Origin: UBA2428 sp002343545
Lineage (GTDB): Bacteria; Bdellovibrionota; UBA2428
Reading direction: 5' to 3'
NCBI GenBank assembly: GCA_937952285.1
Contig: CALFZE010000121.1
Span: 1-63,296, forward strand
DNA: 63,296 bases
Part shown: piece after piece, positions 42,650 through 50,973 of the stretch
How the letters are laid out: each line of letters begins with the position of its first letter
How positions within the stretch are numbered: the stretch's first letter is position 1
The notes under the pieces: model-generated
Databases searched by the model: none
Told to the model about the DNA's origin: nothing
Seen by the model: the letters and a program-made list of their open reading frames with translations, nothing else
Translations under genes and position numbers: made by a program

Positions 42650-43693
42650 ATGGATCCATTTACCCAGGGGCTCTTGGGCGCCGCCGCCGTCCAAGTCTCC
42701 AAAGTCCCGCGTAAGTCCGCCCGTCTCGCCGCGCTCGTCGGCGCGCTCGGGGGCATGGCCGCCGACCTCGACGTCCTCATCACGTCGAAGACGAACCCCC
42801 TCCTCGCCTTCGAGTACCACCGCCACTTCACGCATTCGCTCGTCTTCGTGCCGGCCGGGGGCGCCCTCGTCGGGCTCGCGATCTGGGCCTTGCTCACGAA
42901 GCTCCTCAAGCGCGAAGCCGAGCTCAAGCTTTGCATCCTCTGGGCGACGGTCGGCTACGCGACCCACGCCGTGCTCGACGCCTGCACGAGCTACGGCACG
43001 CTCCTGCTCTGGCCCCTCTTCCCGCAACGGGTCGCCTGGGACCTGATCGCGGTCATCGACCCGATCTTCACCCTCGCTCTTCTCGTCGGCGTCGTGGCTT
43101 CGCTGCGAACGCGGCGGCCCACGGGCGCGAGCCTGGCCCTGCTCGCCGCCGGACTTTACCTGGGCGCCAACGCGCTCCAATCGTCCCGCGTCGAGAAGCT
43201 CATCCGCGGCGTCGCGCGCGAACGCGACCACGCGATCACGCGGCTCGCGATCCACCCCACGCTCTTCAACAATCTCGTCTGGCGCGTCCTCTACCTGGAC
43301 CAGCAGGACGTCATCCACGCCCAGGCGGTCCACGCGGGCTGGTTCGGCGATCTCGCGCTCTTCGAGGGCGGCTCGGCGCCCCGCATGGATCGCCGCCGGG
43401 ACTATCCGCAGATCCCGAACGGGAGCGTGCTCGCCCGCGACCTCGATCTCTTCGACCATTTTTCGGCTCGCTTCGTGGGGAGCGCCGAAGCTTCGCCCAA
43501 CCACGAGTACGGGGACCTGCGCTACTCGATCCTGCCGAACGGCCTCGCGCCACTCTGGGGCATCCGCTTCGATCCGAGCCGTCCGCAGGCGCACGCCGAA
43601 GTCTGGTTCAACCGCCGTTACTCGAACGACGATCTCAAGATCTTCTGGAACATGCTCCGCGGGAACCCTTGGGCCGATCGCGAAGCTCCCTGA
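42650..43693 (+). CDS. YdjM-type membrane metal-dependent hydrolase
   Basis: The 347-aa protein starts with MDPFTQGLLGAAAVQ, the family's usual N-terminus. It has an ALGGMAADLDVLI segment with the metal-binding Asp residues, followed by YHRHFTHS histidines. Membrane helices (VFVPAGGALVGLAIWALL and others) are interleaved. The C-terminal soluble part (about 190-347) follows LYLDQQDVIHA and is not catalytic in sequence. The family (DUF457/YdjM) is thought to be an inner-membrane hydrolase. It abuts the convergent metallo-beta-lactamase-like gene with no spacer. Confidence 0.82.
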   Translation: MDPFTQGLLGAAAVQVSKVPRKSARLAALVGALGGMAADLDVLITSKTNPLLAFEYHRHFTHSLVFVPAGGALVGLAIWALLTKLLKREAELKLCILWATVGYATHAVLDACTSYGTLLLWPLFPQRVAWDLIAVIDPIFTLALLVGVVASLRTRRPTGASLALLAAGLYLGANALQSSRVEKLIRGVARERDHAITRLAIHPTLFNNLVWRVLYLDQQDVIHAQAVHAGWFGDLALFEGGSAPRMDRRRDYPQIPNGSVLARDLDLFDHFSARFVGSAEASPNHEYGDLRYSILPNGLAPLWGIRFDPSRPQAHAEVWFNRRYSNDDLKIFWNMLRGNPWADREAP

Positions 43694-44641
43694 CTACTTG
43701 ACGGACAGAAGGCCGTAAACGCCGTAGCCGACCATGTAAGGAAGGGCGTAAGCGGGGAAAGCGCGCTCGAAGAGCGCCTGGACCGCGGCGTGGTGCCGGC
43801 CGGCTTCGGGGCCGTTGAGTTCGGACTTCCGCGCGCCGAGTCCCTCCACGTAGTCACGCACGATGCGGTCCGCGCGTTCGAGGTAAGCGATCTGGTCCCG
43901 CACCGCGATGGCCAGGGGCGCGACTTCGCCGCGGCCGCCGTAGACTTGCGCGCCGACGACGCGCGAGAAGCGCCGTTCCAGCTCGCGCAAGCCCTCGATC
44001 CAGCCCCCGATCGTCGGGACGGCTTTGCCGCTCGCGACGCCGCCTTCCAGCCAGGCGTGCGCGCGGTGGTGCACGAGATCACCTACGAAGAGCGCCTTCA
44101 GGCCGGGCACCGAAACGACGCTCTGGTTCGAGCTCACGCCGGGACCCGCGAGCTCCGAAAGCTCCACGCGCAGCCCGCCCGCGAGACGCAAGACCTTGGT
44201 CCCGACGAAGGTCTCGTCGATCTTGTCGAGGCGCGGATACGCGTCTTCGGCGAAGCTCTTGGCGATCCGCGTGAAGAAAAACTTCTTGTATTCGTGCACG
44301 GCGGGCATGGCGTCGGCCGTGCGGCGCGCCGCGAGCACGCGCAATCCCGGCGAAGCCTTGCGGAAGGCCGGAATGCCGTTGAACTTGTCCGGGTTCGGAT
44401 GCGTCACGACGAGGTAGCGGATCGGGCTCTTCGTGCGCGTGCGCAGGAACGCGATCGCCTCTTCGGCCAGGGCCGGCGTGAACTGGGCGTCGATCGCGAC
44501 GACCTCGCGACCGGAGTCGACGAAGTGGGTCTGCGTGTGGAAGCCGCCCTCGCCCGAGGTGAAGGTGTAGACGGCCGGGGCCGCGAGGGCGCCCGAAGCA
44601 CCCAGTGAGAGCAAGGAGAGGAGCGATTTGAAGGTGATCAT
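43694..44641 (-). CDS. secreted metallo-beta-lactamase-fold protein with altered metal site
   Basis: AAGGAA lies before the ATG at 44641. The 315-aa protein has a signal (LLSLLSLGASGALA) and the MBL fold order: GREVVAIDAQF, a strand and loop YLVVTHPNPDKFNGIPAF, then LKALFVGDLVHH and VVGAQVYGGRGEV. The usual H-x-H-x-D-H metal motif reads His81-Pro-Asn83-Pro-Asp85-Lys86, so two ligands are replaced. Such variants exist in sequence data but are little studied. The enzyme may bind metal differently or be inactive. Confidence 0.75.
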   Translation of the reverse strand: MITFKSLLSLLSLGASGALAAPAVYTFTSGEGGFHTQTHFVDSGREVVAIDAQFTPALAEEAIAFLRTRTKSPIRYLVVTHPNPDKFNGIPAFRKASPGLRVLAARRTADAMPAVHEYKKFFFTRIAKSFAEDAYPRLDKIDETFVGTKVLRLAGGLRVELSELAGPGVSSNQSVVSVPGLKALFVGDLVHHRAHAWLEGGVASGKAVPTIGGWIEGLRELERRFSRVVGAQVYGGRGEVAPLAIAVRDQIAYLERADRIVRDYVEGLGARKSELNGPEAGRHHAAVQALFERAFPAYALPYMVGYGVYGLLSVK

Positions 44642-44793
44642 GGGGGGTTCCTTTCTGAAGGGGTTGCCGATGGGCGCAATATAGCGATTCACCCCCCTCG
44701 GCCGCGTCCGCGTTCCGGCCAAAGAAGTGCGGATTTTGGACAAAAGCCCGCCGCCCCCCGTGACTCGGCCGCGCCGAAGGAGATAATGCGCCC

Positions 44794-45282
44794 ATGTTCG
44801 GAATCGATAACGTCGGGGAACTCGTCAAGGTCATGCAAGCCGCCATCGCGCCGGTGACGGTCATCTCGGGTCTCGCCTTCCTGCTTTCGCTCATGGCCAA
44901 TCGCTTCGGGCGTTGCATCGATCGCACCCGCCAGCTCCTCAAGGAGCTCGACGTGAGCCAACCGGTCGGCGCCGCCAAGGACCGACTGCACGACCAGATC
45001 CAGATGATTTACTTGCGCGCGCGACTCATCCGCACGTCGATGGTGCTCGCCTCCGTGTCGGTGCTTTTCATCGTGCTCCACATCGGCTCGACCTTCGCGG
45101 CGCTCGTCGCGGGCTGGCCGATCCACGGCATCGCGGCCCTTTGCTTCGGCGTCGCGCTCCTGCTGCTCTTGGCTTCGCTCGGGCTCTTCATCCGCGAGCT
45201 CGTCGTGTCCTTGCGCGCGCTCAAGCTCGAGATCCTCGCGCACCCGCGCGCGGACTTCGACGAAAACTCGAAAACGCTCTGA
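44794..45282 (+). CDS. DUF2721 family membrane protein
   Basis: The 162-aa protein has the DUF2721 layout: VMQAAIAPVTVISGLAFLLSLMANRFGRCIDRTRQL, a short coiled segment, then two membrane helices (TSMVLASVSVLFIVLHIG and ALCFGVALLLLLASLGLFI). A final LALK-like cytoplasmic helix ends the protein. Function is unknown. The stop codon lies 2 nt before the palindromic repeat copy B. Confidence 0.88.
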   Translation: MFGIDNVGELVKVMQAAIAPVTVISGLAFLLSLMANRFGRCIDRTRQLLKELDVSQPVGAAKDRLHDQIQMIYLRARLIRTSMVLASVSVLFIVLHIGSTFAALVAGWPIHGIAALCFGVALLLLLASLGLFIRELVVSLRALKLEILAHPRADFDENSKTL

Positions 45283-45284
45283 GG

Positions 45285-45398
45285 CGGTCTAGGCCGTGTT
45301 TAATAACCCCAATGCAAGGCCGCAGGGAGCGACGTGTACACCAGTACTCAAGCGACCGAGAACGCCGCAGATGGGGTTATTAAACACGGCCTAGACCG
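45285..45398. repeat. palindromic intergenic repeat, copy B
   Basis: A 114-bp element with perfectly complementary 27-bp outer arms (45285-45311 and 45372-45398) containing CTAGGCCGTGTTTAATAACC. The two inner 21-bp blocks (45312-45332 and 45351-45371) are identical to those of copy A, but the outer arms share no sequence with copy A and the loop (18 nt) differs. It sits between convergent genes and supplies the TAG stop of psd at 45391-45393. It could serve as a bidirectional terminator. Confidence 0.92.
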
Positions 45399-46281
45399 GG
45401 ACCTTCGTCCCGACGCCTTCCCCCAGACGCACGAGGCTTTCCGTGCCGGCGAGGGAGCGTTCGACGAGATCGGGGTCGGGCCTCACGTGCCGGGCGTCGG
45501 TCACGAGCACGACCGTCGAAGCGCCGAACTTGAAGTAACCCTTCGCCTGTCCCCGCTTCACGTCGTCGCCCAGCGAAAAGAGCTGCCGAATGAGGCCGAC
45601 GCAAATCGCGCCGACCTCGACGAGGGCGAGACGCCCGAAGTTCTCCGAATCGAGCAGCGTCGCCTCCCGCTCGTTACGGAAGAAGAGGCCGGGGATCGCC
45701 GTTTGCGCGACCGGGTTCACCGAGTGCAAGTCCCCCGACACCCGAGCGTGCGCGAGCACCCGACCCGCGTCGGGAAAATGGAAGCAGTGGTAATCGACCG
45801 GGCAAAGGCGAAAGACCCACGCGTGGCCCTCGCGGGGGGCCGCGGCCGCGAGGGACCCCAGGAGCTCCCCGAGTTCGGTTTCGGTGTCCTTGATCGAAAG
45901 ACGGGCCCGCCCGTCGCGAATCTCGAAGAGGCTCAAACGCCCTTCGGCCGGCGCGCCCAAGCGCGACGAATCCTCGGGGAAGCCGCGAAGCCCCGGACGG
46001 AACGGGCGCACGAAAAAATCGTTGAAGGAATCGAAACCGCCGACGGGCGTCACGTAGTCTTCCATCCGAATATCGTAGGCCCGCACGAAGTCGGGGATTC
46101 CCCGCGCCGAGAGGGCGGAATCGTAGTAATCGCCCGCGAGCCGCGAAACGAGTCCTTGGATCCAGCGACGGTCGACGATCGCGCGCCCCAACGGCGTCCC
46201 GTAGGCCCAGAGGATGGCTTCGCCCCCGAAAACCTTTTCCTCGATGACTTTCTCGTGACGGCGATCGTAGATCTTCAACAT
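45391..46281 (-). CDS. psd: phosphatidylserine decarboxylase proenzyme
   Basis: The 296-aa proenzyme makes phosphatidylethanolamine from phosphatidylserine. The self-cleavage site is KFGASTVVL (Ser255 becomes the pyruvoyl group). LCPVDYHCFHFPDAGRV is the conserved PxDYHxFH block, and SFNDFFVRPFRPG the N-terminal one. Two deviations are visible: FGAST rather than FGGST at the cleavage loop, and APAEG where SPVDG is usual. It probably acts in the inner membrane. The stop codon is inside the repeat; it lies 45 nt after the FHA gene on the same strand. Confidence 0.93.
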   Translation of the reverse strand: MLKIYDRRHEKVIEEKVFGGEAILWAYGTPLGRAIVDRRWIQGLVSRLAGDYYDSALSARGIPDFVRAYDIRMEDYVTPVGGFDSFNDFFVRPFRPGLRGFPEDSSRLGAPAEGRLSLFEIRDGRARLSIKDTETELGELLGSLAAAAPREGHAWVFRLCPVDYHCFHFPDAGRVLAHARVSGDLHSVNPVAQTAIPGLFFRNEREATLLDSENFGRLALVEVGAICVGLIRQLFSLGDDVKRGQAKGYFKFGASTVVLVTDARHVRPDPDLVERSLAGTESLVRLGEGVGTKVPV

Positions 46282-46326
46282 GGAAGGGCCGTTATACCGC
46301 GAAGCCCGCCGGGCTCAAACCGCGCC

Positions 46327-48252
46327 TCAGCGCGTTTCTTCGTCGAGCGACGGGACGTCCGGCCGAACGGGCTTCTTCTGGCTCGGAAGCAGGCGGCGCG
46401 CCTCGCTCGAAGCGGGGTGCCGGGACAGGGCGGCACCGAGCTTCGGCTTGGTCAGGCGCAGCGAAGCGAAGGAGAGCACGAAGCCCAGCGCGAGCATCGC
46501 GAGCGGCACCGCCACCGGCCAAGTGTGGGTCGAGTTTCGCCAGCGTGAGAGCCAGTTCCTCCGGATGCCCGTGGGATCCGGACCGTGGTCGAGGACTTCG
46601 GTCACGAGGCTATCGGCGTGGGCCAGGAATCGCGAACGGAGCTCTTCGGCCTTGGCGCCCCAGACGGGGTTGCCGCTCAAGTGGTCCAGGTAAAGACGGC
46701 TCAGCCCGTCGCGAAGGCGCGCCTTCTGCTGGGGACGGTGCTCGGCCATCTCGCGATCAAAGAGATCGCGCTCGGCCTGCATCAGGGCGGCTTCGCGCCC
46801 CCGGCGTTCCGCGACTTCGGACTCGAGGCGTCGCTCGACGTCGGCCCGGCGGGTCTCGGCCCACACCGTGGTCTCCGCGCGAACCTGACGGGCCTCTTCG
46901 CGGGCCGAGTCCAGCTCGCCGCGCAGTCGCGGCAAGGCCTCGGCCAGCTTGAGACGTTCGGACCGCATTTCGGCGAGCTCGAGCTCGGTCTCGCGCAAAG
47001 AGATCGCGCGATCGTCGATCTGCCTGCGGAGCGACTCGCTTTCCGCCGAGAGGCGGGCGAAGTGCTCGCGGGCCTCGGCGGACTCGAAGCGGACCCGCTC
47101 GAGCGCGACGCTGACCCCGTCACGCTCGGCGACGAGACGCGCGACTTCGTCTTCCAACTGGCGACGCTCGGCCGAGCGGGCGCGGCAGGCTTCCTCGGCG
47201 CGCGCCGCCTCGCCCTCGTTCTCGGCGACGCGGGCTTCGCTCTCGCGCACCCGCGTCTCGAGGCCGGGGATCTTCGATTCGAAATCCCGCGCTTCCTCGC
47301 GGAGGGCTCCCAAGCGCGTCTCTTCGGCTCGCGCCTCTTCGCGGAGCCCTTCCACGGAACGCCGGCGCTCCTCGTACTCGTCGCGCGAGGCTTCGAGATC
47401 CGCCCGCGCGCGCTCGGCCTGGGTCCAAGCGTGATCGACTTGCGCGAGGAAGCCCGCCTTGCGTTCCGCGAGCTCACCGAGCTCGGTGCGCAAGCGACCC
47501 ACTTGGGCTTCCGACTCCGAGCGGCGAAGCCGGGCCTCGGACTCCCACGCCTCGAGCCGCTCCCGTTCCCGGTCGAGCTCGCCCACGCGCGTTTCCAGCT
47601 CGGCGCGGACCGCCCGCAATCGCTCCATCTCGGTGCGCATCTGTTCGAGCAAGGACGATTCGGTGTCAACGCCGTCCGCCACGACGCGCTTGCGCTCGTC
47701 CAGGAGGTCGACCGATTCGCGAAGGTTGCCGAGCCGGGTCGCGAGCTCCCGACGATTCGTCTCGAGCTCGCCGACGGCGCGGCGCAAGCGGGTTTCCAAA
47801 CGACTCAGTCCCCTCGAGCGCCGCGCGGCGCGGGCCACGCGGCGTTCGGCCTCGTGGGAGCCGCGCTCGGCCTCGTCGAGGATTTCCTTCGCGATCAACT
47901 CCGCCTGCGCGACGATCTCGGGCGCGAGGGCCGCGAGCGGCTCCACGAAGAAGCGAAACGTCGCGTCCCCCAGCAGGAGGGGCGTGCCGTTCACGTAACG
48001 GTACTTCTTAAAGGGGGTCAGTACGCGCGCGCCGCTCCGGGTTCCCGAGGGAGAGCCCAGGTCCGACACTACGACGACGCCGTCGGGCTGCGCCTCGAAC
48101 TTGAGATGTTGACGGCCGAGGGCGGGATGCGCCAAGGCGAGATCGACGCCCGGATCTCGACCGACCACGGCCTCACGACCGGCCATGCAAAGCCGGTGCT
48201 CCTGCCCATCGACGGCGACGCGGAGCACGAAGCGTTCGCGAGGAGATCCCAT
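46327..48252 (-). CDS. FHA-domain protein with long coiled coil and C-terminal membrane anchor
   Basis: The 641-aa protein has an FHA phosphothreonine-binding domain at about 20-100 (EAVVGRDPGVDLALAHPALGRQHLKFE and VSDLGSPSGTRSG). A very long charged coiled coil covers about 115-545 (Glu, Arg, Leu, Ala repeats). One membrane helix lies near 577-598 (VAVPLAMLALGFVLSFASL), with a short tail after it. The FHA head would be cytoplasmic, reading Ser/Thr-kinase phosphorylation, but no kinase gene is nearby. It precedes psd, perhaps in one transcript. Confidence 0.85.
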   Translation of the reverse strand: MGSPRERFVLRVAVDGQEHRLCMAGREAVVGRDPGVDLALAHPALGRQHLKFEAQPDGVVVVSDLGSPSGTRSGARVLTPFKKYRYVNGTPLLLGDATFRFFVEPLAALAPEIVAQAELIAKEILDEAERGSHEAERRVARAARRSRGLSRLETRLRRAVGELETNRRELATRLGNLRESVDLLDERKRVVADGVDTESSLLEQMRTEMERLRAVRAELETRVGELDRERERLEAWESEARLRRSESEAQVGRLRTELGELAERKAGFLAQVDHAWTQAERARADLEASRDEYEERRRSVEGLREEARAEETRLGALREEARDFESKIPGLETRVRESEARVAENEGEAARAEEACRARSAERRQLEDEVARLVAERDGVSVALERVRFESAEAREHFARLSAESESLRRQIDDRAISLRETELELAEMRSERLKLAEALPRLRGELDSAREEARQVRAETTVWAETRRADVERRLESEVAERRGREAALMQAERDLFDREMAEHRPQQKARLRDGLSRLYLDHLSGNPVWGAKAEELRSRFLAHADSLVTEVLDHGPDPTGIRRNWLSRWRNSTHTWPVAVPLAMLALGFVLSFASLRLTKPKLGAALSRHPASSEARRLLPSQKKPVRPDVPSLDEETR

Positions 48253-48342
48253 GCTTCCTTATCGGACGAGGACCGCTCGCATTGACCTTCCTCACGCAAT
48301 CTTAATGGAACAGCCCGAAACGGGAAGATTAAACTGCCTTAG

Positions 48343-50973
48343 GTGAGCCTCCGTTCCAAAAACGCCTTTTTCCGGACGAGCCGCCTCGGCGTGCTTCCGC
48401 TCGTGCTGAGCGGCTGCTTCGGCGGCGGCTACTTCAACGTCAGCGCCGGCGGCGCCGCGCCGATCTCGGTTCCGGCGAATCCGGGCGCGGGCGGTGCTTC
48501 GCCGGACGGAACGACTCCGGGCGCCGCGACGCCCTCCCTCGCCCAGTCGCTCATCACCCAGGCCAATATCACCACGGCCGGCGCCCCCGCCGACTTCGTC
48601 ATCCGGCTGCGCGACGCCGCGGGCCTGAATTTGGCCGATGCCGAACGCTACGAGGTCACCGCGTCCCTCGACGACGCGAGCGACTGTACGGGCGATCTCG
48701 TGCAGCCCGTCTACGTTCCCGCGGAAAGCAGCTTCAAGGGCAGCTTCACCCCCCACTTCATCGGCAGCCACTGCCAGCTGCGCTTCCGGGTCGCGGGCCA
48801 GACGAGCGACCCCGTGGACGCCGAGCCGATTTCGGTTTTCCCCGGCCCCTTCTCGGCCCCGCACTCCTCCGTCTCGCTCGACGCTTCGAGCGTGAACAAG
48901 GGCGCTTCCACGAACGGCCAGATCGTGGCGCGCGACGCTTACGGCAACGCGATCCAAGGCGGCGGCGCGACGGGACTCGTCGTCTCGCTCGGCGGCGCGG
49001 GCACGGCTTCGGGCACCTTCAGCTCGCCGGTGGACAACGGCGACGGCACCTATTCTTTCACTTTCCTCGGCACGGTGGCCGGCACGGCGCGCAGTTTCGC
49101 GCTCGGTCACGCGAGCGGGGCGCTCAACGGCGTCGGCACGATCGCCGTCACCAACCCGCCGATCGCCCTCGTCGCCTCGAACTACGTCGCCATCGCGAAC
49201 TCCCTGCACGGCCTGGAAGACACGAGCGACGACGGCCAATGGGGCGTCTACGCGAGCGGCAGCCCGAGCCAGGTCTACCTGTGGGATTTCTCCACGCACT
49301 CGGCGACGCGGATCTCGCAGTCGAATCTTGGCATCGCGGGCAACTGCGACTCCTCGAACCCGCGGATCAGCGGCAACGGCCGCTACGTCGTCTTCGATTC
49401 CTGCGCGAGCAACCTCGTCGTCGACGACGCGAACGCGCTTCGCGACGTCTACCGCTTCGACCGCCAAGGCTCGAGCTTGTCGGTCCTCACCGCCGCCTCG
49501 GCAAACTCCGGATCGACGGTCATCGCGTCTTGCAGCTACACGGCGAGCGTCAACGTCTACTGCCAACCGGGCACGGCCCGCGCGCCCGAGGACGGGCCGC
49601 AGTTTTTTTCTTGCCAGGACAACGTGAACACGCTGATGCTCGACTACGACTCCTGCCAGGAGTCCGATCCCGGCGGGTGGATCCTCGCCGCGCCCGGCGG
49701 CTGCACCCAGCAGACCAGCGGTCCTTTCACCGAGACCTATAGCCAACCCATCTCGTACTCGCGGCCCGACCTCGACGAAAGCGGCACGAAGGTCGTGTAC
49801 GAGCGCAGCATGGATAGGTCCCTGAAGGCCATCTACGCCGGCAACAACGCTTGCGACTTGGTCGGCTACCCGGATCAGCAGTTTTCGATGAAGGACATCG
49901 TGATCGACGACCTCGGGCTCGGCACGACGCAAACGCTCGTCGCCGCGAACCTCCATAGCGCCGGCCTCGTCCGGACTTTCGTCTGCGACGGCATGAGCTA
50001 TTCCTTGCAAGGCTACTCGAGCCCGGCCCTTTCGCCGGACGGTCAGAGCGTGGCCTTTTACCGCGTCTCGGACAGCCAGTCGCTTTCGGACTACGTCGAT
50101 CCCGGCAGCGGGACGCCGCTGAGTTGCAACACCTCCAAATCGCGCAGCGTCGACAACCTCATCCGGCGCAACGGCGTCACGGCCGTGTTGGGCGGCGCCA
50201 ACGGCTTCAACGACCGGAACGAACAAGGCATGGGGGCGGATGACGGATACTCGCTTTACGCGAGCACCGTCTTCACGGAAGGAAGGCCCCGCATCGACAA
50301 CGCCAAGGCCGTCTTCCCGACCGCGACCAAGACGCAAACGCGCTCGATCTCGGTCGAGCGCTACCAGCTCTACTGCAACCCCGCCTGGCCCGAAATGAAC
50401 GGGGTCGACTTCACGGGCCCGAGCGGCGCGATCTACAACGCCCCCTATCAGGAATGCGAATTCGTCAGCAAATGGGGATCGCATAGCGATCCGAACTGGA
50501 CGAACACCTACATCGAAGACGCCCAGTCGCTCGACGTCTCGACGGAGCGGCTCGCTTGGCAGATGGCCTTCGGTCGCTTCGCGGCCGGCGCGTGGACGGG
50601 CGCGAACGTCCTCTCCGACTACCAGGAAACGCCGGCCTTCTACTCGAACACCGTCGCGCGGCTGCCCGAATCCATCTCGCTCCACCCCACGCTTCCGCTG
50701 CTCAGCTTCGCGTCGCCTTCGCTCTTCCCGTCCGCCGCGTACGCCTCGGGAGACGCCGCGGGGACCTGGGACCTCTTCGTGCGCGATCTTTCGGACGACT
50801 CGATGGAACTGCATTCGCGTGCGGACGGCGGCGCGATCGGCAACGCGGCCACGCGCAAGGGCGCCTTCTTCTCGGCCGACGGCGGTTTCCTGAGCTTCCT
50901 CTCGGAAGCGACGAACCTCGGCCCCACGCTCACGCAAGCGCCGGGGCTCTTCCGGATTCCGATCCCCCGCTAG
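48343..50973 (+). CDS. large lipoprotein with Ig-like domain and TolB/PD40-like propeller (876 aa)
   Basis: The GTG at 48343 starts a lipoprotein signal ending LVLSGC (lipid Cys at 25). A Gly/Pro/Ala-rich linker follows. Residues about 170-270 form an invasin/filamin-like Ig domain (SSVNKGASTNGQIVARDAYGNAI, NGDGTYSFTF). The remainder contains repeated blades with ISGNGRYVVFDS, LSPDGQSVAFYR and FSADGGFLSFLS, the PD40 beta-propeller repeat. Many cysteines are present. It is probably displayed on the cell surface. It ends with its stop overlapping that of the ATP-grasp gene by 4 nt. Confidence 0.8.
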   Translation: MSLRSKNAFFRTSRLGVLPLVLSGCFGGGYFNVSAGGAAPISVPANPGAGGASPDGTTPGAATPSLAQSLITQANITTAGAPADFVIRLRDAAGLNLADAERYEVTASLDDASDCTGDLVQPVYVPAESSFKGSFTPHFIGSHCQLRFRVAGQTSDPVDAEPISVFPGPFSAPHSSVSLDASSVNKGASTNGQIVARDAYGNAIQGGGATGLVVSLGGAGTASGTFSSPVDNGDGTYSFTFLGTVAGTARSFALGHASGALNGVGTIAVTNPPIALVASNYVAIANSLHGLEDTSDDGQWGVYASGSPSQVYLWDFSTHSATRISQSNLGIAGNCDSSNPRISGNGRYVVFDSCASNLVVDDANALRDVYRFDRQGSSLSVLTAASANSGSTVIASCSYTASVNVYCQPGTARAPEDGPQFFSCQDNVNTLMLDYDSCQESDPGGWILAAPGGCTQQTSGPFTETYSQPISYSRPDLDESGTKVVYERSMDRSLKAIYAGNNACDLVGYPDQQFSMKDIVIDDLGLGTTQTLVAANLHSAGLVRTFVCDGMSYSLQGYSSPALSPDGQSVAFYRVSDSQSLSDYVDPGSGTPLSCNTSKSRSVDNLIRRNGVTAVLGGANGFNDRNEQGMGADDGYSLYASTVFTEGRPRIDNAKAVFPTATKTQTRSISVERYQLYCNPAWPEMNGVDFTGPSGAIYNAPYQECEFVSKWGSHSDPNWTNTYIEDAQSLDVSTERLAWQMAFGRFAAGAWTGANVLSDYQETPAFYSNTVARLPESISLHPTLPLLSFASPSLFPSAAYASGDAAGTWDLFVRDLSDDSMELHSRADGGAIGNAATRKGAFFSADGGFLSFLSEATNLGPTLTQAPGLFRIPIPR

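Noticed and set aside
46585..48285. Long plus-strand frame antisense to the FHA gene
   Set aside because: It is a shadow of the G+C-rich coiled-coil coding sequence; the minus-strand frame has clear FHA, coiled-coil and membrane segments.
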